64,000 nucleotides of DNA from Bugula neritina (Eukaryota; Bryozoa; Gymnolaemata; Cheilostomatida; Bugulidae): NCBI GenBank assembly GCA_964035545.1, contig OZ037772.1, positions 4,430,733 to 4,494,732 of the forward strand, written 5' to 3'. The notes beneath the pieces were generated by a model that was not told the DNA's origin, searched no databases, and was given only the letters and a program-made list of their open reading frames with translations. Position numbers and translations under genes: made by a program. Below are positions 15,023-27,639 of this stretch, piece by piece. The first letter of the stretch is position 1, and each line of letters opens with the position of its first letter.

Positions 15023-16805
15023 ATGCCTGTTTCTACCAGAAGCAAAAATAAAAATTTGAGCAGCAAGTTGGAGACAGCAAAAGGTATGTATCTTCTTAGG
15101 TCAAATATTATTTTAATTTCTTCCAGTCTTACCAAAAAATATTGATGCAGTTTTAACTGTAGTTAGTGGAGAGTCAATTTTATGAGAAAATGTGCAATTT
15201 TGTTTCATGTAACAATTTACTGAAAATACAATCATCTTTTTTAAATAATTAAAATCATCAAACTGCATAATATGACTTCTGGTTGATTGGGGAAACAGTC
15301 ATGCATAATGCTTACCAAAAAACTATAATATGATGTAATCTAATACTAAACATTTTAATTTAATAATGTATATACCTGTAAATCATTATTTTGTTTTGAA
15401 AGCAACTTTAGCTAATTGTTACTTTTGTTACTTTGTTTTTAAGAATAATGTTAGACCTCTTACGTTAATATATATTTAAAGTATATCTGTTCAGTAATTA
15501 TATTGCCTACTATACTCAAACTTTGTTTTAATGGTGATTGGAACTTTATAAAATACATTTTAATAGCTTTGAAGGCCATATAGATCTCTGTGTTGCAGGA
15601 GTTTTGGCAGCTTTCCAAAAGCCATTGTGAAATGAAAGCTATTTGTGAAAGCTTTCGCAATAGCTATTTGCTGGCTATTTTTATTCAATGAGTCAGTGTA
15701 GCTCAATTTTCCTCCTGCTAAAGATGCAGGCAATTTATACTTAATTGTAAGTATCAAGTATTATATTATCTTTTGTTTTCAACTTCATTAACTAAATGAT
15801 ACAGCAACCAGTATCGGCTGTCACACTCTGCACTGGCAATTTTTAATCAGCTTGCATTGAAAATATGGACAACAGCTATCTATTTATTATATTTAGACTG
15901 CGAACATATAAATTGTTTAAAATTATAATGATCACTTATGGCTTATCATAATATAAAATATTAGCTACTATATTATGCTATAAGCACATCATGTATATTT
16001 ATACATATAATAAGTTATAGTATCAATATATATTTTGATCTTGTACTTCTTTGATTTAATATATTATATTATGCAATGTTTAAAGTGTTTTAAAGCATTA
16101 CCTCAGGCTTTATATAACATTTTTGTAACACACACTCAAGAGCCTTCAGTTTTTCTTATTAACATTTTTGGATTGAATGCACGAAATAACACTCAGATGT
16201 GAAATTGTATTTATCTGCATCTCCCTTCTTTTGTAGACTCAGCTTCTATTGTTCAAAGTGCTTTTGATAATTTCATTAAAAGAGCAAAGTTGGACAATGA
16301 CAGTGAATCTTTATTTGGTAAGAATGCCATAAAAAATTTACTTTAATTCTAATCTTGATGAAATGAATTGTTATTTAAAATTCCCGGTTATCAAACCAGG
16401 TTTTGTGATTAGTAAGCACTGAGGTGGGTGATTGTAATTTTGTCTATTGAAATGCTACATGTGGCTAAAACTTCACAACTATTAGATGAAGTTTTTAGGT
16501 AATATCTGCTAAGTTGCGTTTATACCTTCCAAATTTTTAGTCAGCATTTAAATTCAAGTTGAAATGTCACCGAGTTTCAGTAAGACTATATAAGGGTGCA
16601 CTCTGAAAAGTGCTATTAACTGAAACATAAACACTTTTTTCAGGAGAGGTATAAACACAACTTTAGACTTATTACTAACTTATCTGCACTTATTTTGAAT
16701 ATAGAACTATATTATTGTCCATGAATTTCAGTTGCCATGAGTGCAAGTCTACTTGAAGCTATATTTGACACTGCACTTCTTTTTATTGCATTTAACCTAA
16801 AAAAG
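15023..16805 (+). CDS. candidate split gene of unknown function (partial)
   Basis: Three plus-strand segments are bounded by splice-like sites and keep one frame. Exon 15023-15083 starts at ATG and codes for MPVSTRSKNKNLSSKLETAK, then donor GTATGT. Exon 16237-16317 follows TTTTGTAG, codes for SIVQSAFDNFIKRAKLDND and ends at GTAAGA. Exon 16732-16805 follows TTTCAG and ends at GTAAAA. Junction phases agree (1, 1, 0). The start is basic and hydrophilic, perhaps nuclear. No family recognised and the 3' end was not found. It could be chance or a decayed gene; transcript data would decide. Confidence 0.35.
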
Positions 16806-16821
16806 GTAAAAAAAATTGCAG

Positions 16822-17092
16822 TTAAAGTTTTAATGTTTTAGCTATGTGTTCAGTGACTGCATTTATTCTGCCGTTTATCCTGGATCTGCAGACTGCTCTG
16901 AAGTAGTTGGATTTCTTGCAGTTACTACACTGTTTGCCGTAAGCATTTTCGGGAGGATGAGAGTTGCCACAGTTTCCACAGTTAAACTTTGAAGGATTAT
17001 TTGCTTCCTTGTCAGTTGTGCGTAAGTACAGTTTGACACTTTTGTTTGCTTTAGTGGCCTTGAGACCAAGTGTATGAATTGATTCTCCTTCA
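16822..17092 (-). pseudogene. retroelement-type zinc-knuckle fragment
   Basis: Reading the minus strand from an acceptor-like TTTCCTAG gives about 90 codons ending at a stop at 16822. In the middle are CGNCGNSHPPENAYGKQC and CSNCKKSNYFRAVCRSR: a C-x2-C-x4-H knuckle followed by C-x2-C-x4-N-x4-C, the paired pattern placed before the protease in many gypsy- and BEL-like polyproteins. In the second knuckle the usual His is Tyr. No protease or RT follows, so this is a relic, or a host exon captured from one. Confidence 0.5.
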
Positions 17093-17720
17093 CTAGGAAA
17101 TGTTAATATTCATTATTGATTACATTTCTGGTGCTATAGCTAGACAAATTTTGAAAGATTACCTATTTACATTTGATCAAAAAATAGTATATACCCTGCT
17201 GCAGCTTCAGCGCCATGGTAAAAATGAAGCATAAATAAAGCAGTAAATTGAATGTGCAGTACAACCTAAAATTATTAATTTTAGTTTAGTATTTGTAAAC
17301 CAATTTAATGCCAATTATAGCCATTTTTATATACGAGTCTGTTCAAGCAGTTCAAGTCTCCCTATAACTGCAATAATCGTATAGCTTTACCTCATCTTGC
17401 AAACTTGTCTTTTTATACTTATCCCCTCCCAGTTGATAAGGGCACTTTTATTTCAATATATTATCTCCCAAAATACAGACTGTATTGCATGTTTAAGTTA
17501 GAAGATAAAATAGCCAAACATTTTTAAAACAAATTTAGATTAGCAACTGTGAGCTTTAACCTTCTACAGGAAACAAAAAATATGCTGACTGTATGTCTTT
17601 TCAATCAAAGTAAATTTAGCTTATAACTTTACTTCTGTAACCTTTGAAATTATTTCTGAAAAACAAGCGAAGTGAAACTAATTATGATGTAAATAAACGA
17701 GATTAATTTATATGACTTAC

Positions 17721-18863
17721 TGAGTATGCATTTATAAGCTGCAGTTTTTTTTAGAGACAGCTTTTTATGTTGTTTATGGGCTTTGCCCTTCATACTGAAT
17801 TGGCTCCACAGCCCATTGGTGCCAATTCTTCTCATGGCTCTTTTCACCATATCTGCGCAGTTTTTCCCCCAGTTGGAAAAGAAACTTTGTCTACAACATT
17901 AATACACCTATATTTCATAGCATGAATTTACATGAATACATTCAATGTGTTACTGCAGTGGGGCAAATATTTTTTCTAACACTTTAATGAGAAACATTTC
18001 ATAAGAGAAACATATTTTATAGCTTGAAAATCTACAGTTCACTAGAAATTGTATTCTAATATCAACTACGCCAGGATGTTATATATTGCATGTTATACAC
18101 CAAAAGTCTTTAAACTAGCTATGCAATCTATATTATATAGTAGTATACTATGTACCAGAGCAGAACATTTTCTCTTGAGGATTGGAGAAGTTCTTCAAGA
18201 GATTCAAACTCTTGTATTGTTTTTAGCGGCTCCTCTAGCTGCTCAGTTATATTGTCTTTGCCACTATGGCTATCAGTGATTATAGCCATCAGTTTTTTCT
18301 GCCCATCCAGCACCTCCTTTAGTTGTTTCTTCATGTCTGTAAAATTTCATACTATATATGACATAAAACTAAGATCTAGTTTATAACTGTCTCATATTAG
18401 TATTTAGATTAACTACAAATAAATGCTTTTGTGACTTATCTAAGACCAAAGCAATTTCGTCAAGTCACCAACCTCAAGACTCTGCTCAACAAAAGCATCC
18501 TTTTGTTCCGAAAACTACAGGAGAACACGTGATTGCAATTCTTTGGCTGAAAACTTGTATAAATACAGAAATTTGATTATAGTACATTACTAAGCACCTT
18601 CTATATGTCTTTTTTGAGTGCTTCAATAGAATCAGCTAGTCCGGCGCTGGAGCTGTTATTTTCATCTATTTCTTGTACTTTAAAACAGGAAAAATATCAT
18701 AGATAAAAGTGTCTTGTCATACGGATAATTTAATACAATCATCATCACATTAAAGTAATTGTATGTTATGGCAATTGTAACCATAAAACATTTTCAAAGT
18801 GTCAACACAAACCTTCCATGGCTTGTTGAACTGGTACCTCTTCAATATTTTCAACATTGCTAA
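17721..18863 (-). pseudogene. DUF4806-like split gene, apparently decayed
   Basis: Minus-strand exon-like pieces: 18863-18813 (acidic, VENIEEVPVQQAME), 18677-about 18609 (ENNSSSAGLADSIEALKK), 18336-about 18160 (LKEVLDGQKK, then LEEPLKTIQEFESLEELLQS) and 17890-17721 (SNWGKNCADMVKRAMRRI, then a basic FSMKGKAHKQHKKLSLKK). Pieces three and four resemble the DUF4806 domain, whose role is unknown. The first two join in phase, and pieces two and three would also join in frame, but the expected GT donor at 18608 reads AC and the next GT lies beyond a stop codon. A likely gene that has lost a splice site, or a misread exon. Confidence 0.35.
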
Positions 18864-19107
18864 CTAAAAATAAACAAAACATTAAATAAGTAATTCTAAT
18901 AGACCATGTAAAACTCAGCCAATCAGCGAAGTGTACCAGGTCAATGTCTTACCAGAATTACAAGAATATTATATAAAAGCTAGATATAGATTTTTAGTAA
19001 AATGGCACAGGTAAAAATAACACATTTTTACTTCAAATTCTAAATTTCATCAGTCACCAATGGTGGCTGTAGATTACAGAGAGCACAGCAGACTATCATA
19101 GTCTTGT

Positions 19108-19850
19108 CTAATAGAGGTGCCAACACCAAGTTGACACTTCGGGACCATTTAAAATATTGAACTCTTTTATCCTTTTGATTGCTTTTTCGACATGGATTCG
19201 AAGGTTAGAAATCAACTTTGTTTGCAGTAACTGCATTTTAGCCATTTGCAAATGGCCTCTTTTCCCAGGTGATATGGCTAACTTGGCTCCAGCGCCTATA
19301 AGTTCTTCTTCAATCGTGAAGGTATAAAGGCAACTTAAGAAAGCCTGTATCTGCATGACCACATCACCCGGGTTTATGAAATCTAAGAACCCAGAGTCAT
19401 TCACTACACACTTGTCTGAGGCTCTACCTCTCATTCCATGCGAAATAAAGCAGATAGTGCCCCTGGGTGTAATTGCAATCAAATACTTGATGGTTTTGGT
19501 CTTTTTATACTCACTCCATGTTAAATATTGAGCCAGCTTTGATTGAGGCTTGCAAATTAATATTTCTGTGCAGTCTATAATGCACCTAATGTAAGCATAT
19601 CGGCTTTGAAAGCTCAGAGGGATGTTCAGCTTTTCTCTTGGTGGGAAATATATTAGATTGTTCAGTTCTCTTGCTAAAATATTCAATGTGTCTTTGAAAG
19701 TTTTGCTTGCTAGCAATCTAGAGATATAAAAAGGCCAGCAAGTATTTGAAACTGTAAACCTTGACGCAGCTTCATCAAAGCCAATAAAAGTTCATCTTGT
19801 CTTGCTAACTTTTTTCGGAGAGTAAGAACTTTCATCTTCGGACATATAAA
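19108..19850 (-). pseudogene. DDE transposase remnant (PIF/Harbinger-ISL2EU type)
   Basis: The 202-codon frame (19716-19108) has the layout of DDE_Tnp_4 transposases of cut-and-paste DNA elements: RCIIDCTEI (first Asp), then YLTWSEYKKTKTIKYLIAIT, GMRGRASDKCVV, PGDVVM and VEKAIKRIKEF (Glu). Upstream, in a shifted frame (19850-19720), is QDELLLALMKLR, the usual segment before the catalytic domain. The position that normally carries an Asp after PGDVVM reads QIQAF, so the catalytic site is damaged, and there is a frameshift at about 19715. No terminal inverted repeats were located. Confidence 0.75.
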
Positions 19851-20410
19851 TCTAAATATAGTAAATAAAGAAAGAAAATTGAATTATGATTCAAATTATA
19901 ATGTATGTGCTAAATAAATTTTGTGCTTAGATTGTATTCATTCAGCAGTTTTTACCCTCTATAGTAAGTAGCTTCAGTTATATTTTGCAACAACTATGAA
20001 GTTCAAGAACTGCTAGCTGAAGGCTTGACCCAATATATCACCATCCAAACAGAATGTAATGTGTGTTAACATGTGTTACATAATACTGTAACAGTACATG
20101 ATAAGCTAGTTGTATGAATACATGCTTTGGATGAAGTCATGAGTTTAAACAAATACTGTGGACAAACAATTATTACTTTATTTTATAATTATGCTACAAC
20201 TAATTCAAACCCATATTATTTCTAGAATAGCATTTAATAATGTTTGTGAATAAGTGAACCATTTTAATTTTAAACACCTACTTAGTTTCAGCTAATAATT
20301 AGATTAGGAGACCACTTTTAATAAGCTTTAAAATAACCAAGGAAAATTTAGGTTAAAACAATTTACTTTTCCTGGAGAAAGTGAGTCAATTTGTCCACAA
20401 GTAGAAGACT

Positions 20411-21590
20411 GTTGCTTGTCTTGTCTTGTCTTGTCTTGATTTAGTTCCAAGACCCCAAATAGGGGAAAGGTGGAACTATCGGATGTTCAGGTCTTTTTTT
20501 ATTAGTCTGCTAGTGTTTCTCCCGTGCGTAGTTCACGGGCTGTTCTAATGAGGAAGCTATGCAGGAAATTATTAGTATTACAGGATATTGAATTAAAAGA
20601 GTTACTGTCCCCAATATTGATATTACGGAGAGATTGCATGGAGTTAAGAGTGTTAATTAGGTTAAGGAAGAATGCTTCATGCTGCAACACTTTGAAGAAT
20701 AGCGTGAATCTGTGTTCTTGTCTGGATTTATTTAAAGCCTTTAAGTTTAACTCCGCCTTGGATTCGGTCACTGAGACATCCCAGCCTTTTAAGTTTTTTT
20801 TACAAAACGTACTGCCTTGTTTTGAACTTTCTCTAGACTGTTGCTTAGCATGAGATGTGCAGGATCCCAAATTTCGCAGGCATACTCTAGAAGCGGTTTA
20901 CACAGGGTAGTGTATGCTATGAGCTTAACTTTAACTGGAGCATCATAGAGTACATTTTTGATTAATCCTAAAATACGCATTGCTTTATTGACTACTGAGT
21001 TTATGTGATAATCCCACTTTAGATCATGTACCAAATAGATTCCTAGGTATTTTACACAGCTACTTTGTACTAATTGTTCGTTGCTCAAATAATAAGTGTG
21101 CGTTATAGGTTTAGGGCTTTTATCAAACACAATGATGTTGCTTTTTGTTGCATTGAATTTCATGGAATTTTTAATACTCCAGTTGTGTAGAGCGTTAAGG
21201 TCATTTTGCAAATTTTCCTTGTCTTCGTCTTTAGATATATGCGTATATAGTATAGTGCCATCCTCGAAGAGCCTTACAGTGCAGTATTTTACACATTTAG
21301 TGATGTCATTAATGAAAAGTGTGAAAAGTGCAGGCCCTAAAACGCTACCTTGAGGGACACCTGAAGTAACAGCTACAGCATCAGATTTGTGGCCTTTAAT
21401 CACCACTCTCTGAAAACGACTGGTTAGAAACGAGGATATCCATTTTACTAAAAGAGGATTTACTTTGTACTCAATAAGTTTCTGAATCAACAGATGATGG
21501 GGAACTAAATCAAAGGCCTTAGAGAAATCTAGCACTGCCTCATGTGTAGCCATTCCATTGTCCATATTACTCAATATGTCATGTTTAAAT
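20411..21590 (-). mobile_element. 5'-truncated LINE (CR1/jockey-like clade)
   Basis: Minus-strand non-LTR retrotransposon fragment containing the fingers-palm part of reverse transcriptase through the C-terminal end. It finishes in a short (AAGAC)n tract, seen as CTTGTCTTGTCTTG at 20416-20437 on the plus strand; short tandem tails are usual for CR1/L2-like LINEs. Similarity begins abruptly at about 21590, the normal result of incomplete target-primed reverse transcription. Confidence 0.85.
20789..21574 (-). pseudogene. LINE reverse transcriptase, catalytically dead
   Basis: 261 codons. LDFSKAFD (D16) is the first catalytic block. TSGVPQGSVLGP (70-81) is the diagnostic LINE motif. The box normally reading F/Y-A-D-D is FEDG (103-106), so one of the two catalytic aspartates is lost. 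The C-terminal thumb follows (KYLGIYLVHDLKWDYHI; LEYACEIWDP). The frame shifts near 20800, and the remaining tail continues at 20870-20502 (RQEHRFTLFFKVLQHEAFFL, ending RELRTGETLAD then a stop). The reading may begin upstream of the first Met, since the element is truncated. Confidence 0.85.
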
Positions 21591-22445
21591 AAAACCCTAA
21601 ACTAGATAAGTCAAAGCATACAGATGACCATTGTGGTATTTATGAATATCTTACATAAAACAACATCTTTAATAAAAAATGTATGAATGATACACTCACA
21701 CTGCAACAAATTTAATTAAAATGATAGTTTTAATACGTATCAAATTTAATCAATGTACAAATTTTAGCCTAGTGAGACTTGCATTGTTTATTTGTAATAA
21801 ACCATAGTATATCTTTGCAATAAGAAAATAATAACTTTCACCTTGCTAAAGAAAAGTATAGAGAACGTGTAGGTATTCCAGTATAGAATTTAGTTCGCTC
21901 ATCTGTAGTGGTGAAAGTTTTCAAAACTTTTACTGTTTTAATAGTTGCTTTTTGTTTAAACGTGGAATATTTTGAGCTTTTTCTTCCAACTTTTGAATTC
22001 GTCTATCAATAGAATGTGCAGGTCTTTTTTTGAGTAGTTGATGTTTCTGGTAACTCAGTTACTTCTGATGAAATCTGACTATGAGGATTGCTGTCAGATG
22101 AGTTCTGTTGCTCTATATCAGCTGACTCTGTTGAAGACGTTTTCTGTTCGTTTCCTTCACTTGTTTTAAGTATTTTTTTTGGTTAGTAGTTGGTTGTCTC
22201 CCTTTTTGATAGGAGGAAGGCACTGTCAGTTTCCTGACTTGCTTTCTGATTTTGTGTTTTTGCTTTGGTTCTGTGCAGCTGGTTATGAGATATAGCAAAT
22301 TATCGCTCATAGCAAGTACAATAATTGACATAGCCTTGCTTGATATCTTTGTATAGTCAGTCTAGTATAGCACTAGCTGATTCTTCAGGTTCAGTTATAG
22401 AGCCATCAAAAATATCCCCATAGTTCCTTAGCAATCAGCAAATGC
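21591..22445. other. no clear gene
   Basis: Minus-strand frames around 21950-22340 are rich in Ser, Thr, Gln and Lys (for example QKGRQPTTNQKKYLKQ) and could be exon debris of the decayed genes to the left, but no domain or consistent splice pair is visible. Confidence 0.4.
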
Positions 22446-22547
22446 TTGAGTTTAAACTTCTGTAATTTTTACTCATCAGCTTGCTTTCAATAATTCCAGA
22501 CATTTGGTCTGTTTATACTACTGTAACTAGTGTTTGTGATAGCGCTC
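22446..22547. repeat. dispersed repeat, copy 1 (copy 2 at 26922-27021)
   Basis: About 100 bases shared with 26922-27021: both run from TTGAGTTTAAACTTC to GTAACTAGTGTTTGTGATAG with a few differences. The second copy ends where the SPOP-like pseudogene begins. Confidence 0.75.
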
Positions 22548-22887
22548 TGGGCTTATAACCTGTTAGAGTTATAATTTGACAGAGCTCTACTACAAGCAAC
22601 TGAACTAAGAACAAAACACATGAAGTAGCACACATAAGTAGATAGCTCTAAACTTGCTATTGCACATAAGCAACTAAGTACAATAAGCATAAGCTGAGAA
22701 ACAAAAGCACATTGAAATAACATCAACTGATTCAATGTGTGACTATAAACAAAATTACTGACAACAATTTGTACAGCCTCATGGAGTCCTAAGAGGTTCT
22801 GTGAGTTTAATTCATAACTATTTCATCAGTTTTCACTCTACTTGCACAATTCAACTATGAAATAATACTGTAGATAATAATAATATA

Positions 22888-22975
22888 CCTTCATGTTACT
22901 CTGTAAATATCTTCATGTTACTCTGTATATACCTTCATGTTACTCTGTATATATCTTCATGTTACTCTGTTAAAA
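22888..22975. repeat. 24-bp minisatellite, about 4 units
   Basis: Units are variants of CTTCATGTTACTCTGTATAT, in non-coding DNA between the dispersed repeat and the zinc-finger gene. Confidence 0.9.
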
Positions 22976-23453
22976 TCAGTTACTTGGTAACCCTTTGAGC
23001 TCTACACTTGCTGTACCTGGAAAATCAACATACAGAATTACACAGCTCATTGTTTTATTTTCAGAGTTATGTTCTCTTAACCTAGTTTATAATTGCTAAG
23101 ACTCTGCTAGTCAGTGGTGTGTTGCTATGACGTGAACTAGGCATGACATGGTTTCATTGAGAGGCTGTTGAAGATAATAACTTTGCTAGACTCGGTGTAT
23201 GCTTGACCTCTGACCCTTCATTGTTAATTACTTTGTCGTGAGAATTTTCTTAATATTCCGCTAGACCTCATCTTCGGTTGGTTACTTTTCAGTTTTTCCT
23301 CCTAAAGTAAAATATCTTTTTTATATTTTTCTACTACCATATCCCAATGAGTTGTAACGTATGATAAAAGAACTACATTATAACTTGGATAAAATTTACA
23401 CAAATAATGCCTACTTTAATGCTTAAGATGAAAAACGCTGGTGAGCCAACACT

Positions 23454-24180
<727 letters not shown>

Positions 24181-24299
24181 CTAGAAAGACAAGGATGCTA
24201 TGCCAGTTAAACATACTAGGATGAGTAAGAGCTGTACAAGTACATTGTACAAGAGCAGCTGTAACATTCATACTTGTCATATGCTAAGAATAATTATAA

Positions 24300-26150
<1,851 letters not shown>

Positions 26151-26921
26151 TTTTTGACATTGATCAGCCTGTTACAAAGGTCAACACGTGAGCATCGACT
26201 GATGCATTTTATCATATTATAGTTTTAAAGTTATTTTTTAGATTAAGGATTGCTGTACAATTAATGATGATATAGCACACAATATACAAAGATGAGCCAA
26301 TAACAACAAATCCTTTTCACGTCAATCCCTATCTTGGCTGTAAAGCTGCCAACATACCTAACCGAGTTCTACGAGTTTAAGAAATTTTTGAATTGGAGAA
26401 TTTATTTTAAAGCTAAAAAAATTTCCTTTGAAGGAAATATTTTAATATTGATGTTCTAACTGCAATTCTCTTATGTATTTAATTTGTATAACTTATCTAT
26501 CTCGATTGTCAGACTTACCAATTTATGTTTGCTAGTATTACACAGCAAGATTTCAAAGGATCGCTAGGATAATCTTTGTTTTAGTTTGGTTAATGTCTTG
26601 TAATATTTTGTTATTGTAATTTTGCTTGCTTCAATATTATCATCAAATAGATATACATATTATACAAACATATATATTATAGTTTCAATTCTTTTGGGGG
26701 AGCAAATCCCAAATTTGTCTCACAGAATAGTAACCTGAGTGCTAACCGTTACACAATACACATAGAACCACATATTATATTGTTTATGCAGTAATAACAT
26801 TGCCAATCCAAACCATAAGTAAACATTCTTCGAGCGGCGATAACTCCTACTTTTGACAAGTTGGTTGCTGCGAGATGCTTACTTCCATAGCTGTAGAGGC
26901 GCTTATTATACTACCTACTTG
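26151..26921. other. no gene seen; weak tRNA-like repeat near 26690-26770
   Basis: Non-coding. GAGTGCTAACCGTTACACAA at about 26737 resembles an antisense SINE A box but no full SINE body is apparent. Confidence 0.4.
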
Positions 26922-27004
26922 AGTTTAAACTTCCAAATGCTGTAATTTTTCTCGTCAGCTTGTTTTCAATAAATCCAGCCATTTGATTTTGTATACTGCT
27001 GTAA

Positions 27005-27633
27005 CTAGTGTTTGTGATAGCGGTACAGTTGATATTCAAGAAGGAAGTCCATCATCAGGAAATATAGTTGAACTTTGACATTAGCTAAGATTGGTGATGC
27101 AATGTCTACATGTTGAGGGTATGTTTCTTCACATTTTTCATGGCAGGTTTCCATGACGCCTGTGACGAGGCTGTTGACAAAGTCCAGAGCGTGTGTTTTG
27201 AGTTGTTCAGCCGAGTGGAGGTCTGCTAGAACCATGGCACTTCACACACATTGTCTATGGAGAGGTTACCAAACAGGGACTCTTCTCTAGTGCGTACTTA
27301 TCTGCTGCCGAGAGAAGGTCAGCCACCATCTTGTCTAAATTCGAAGCTTTTTCCGTGTAAATAAACTGCAGCATTTCTTTCATCACAGCCTCTTCAACAT
27401 CTTGAATCTCCACTCGATTCTGTTTGTTCTCCATGTCATGCTCAAACATAGCATTGAAGACAGGAGACCTGACGGAGAGGATGGACTTGTGAACTTTGAA
27501 CTTTTGCCAGCAAGACGTCTGAGCAGTTGGAACTTTCTAAAAGGTTGGCCAAGTCTTCACTGAGTCTAGAAGGAGGAAATTTGACGGAGAGGCTGTTGGA
27601 CTGTCCCAATATTATGTTTACCGTGTCCCCCAC
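27005..27633 (-). pseudogene. SPOP-like (BTB/POZ) pseudogene
   Basis: Reads on the minus strand as three overlapping frames that together follow speckle-type POZ protein, a substrate adaptor of cullin-3 ubiquitin ligases: end of the MATH domain (GDTVNI at the start), then the BTB core ([56 protein letters not shown]), then the 3-box region (LADLHSAEQLKTHALDF). A missing base near 27500 breaks the frame just before the conserved HK-x2-L of BTB. About nine codons are missing after ALEK, and a further shift precedes LADLHSAE. No intron is apparent, so it may be a processed copy. The MATH domain is essentially absent. Confidence 0.8.
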
Positions 27634-27639
27634 AACCCT

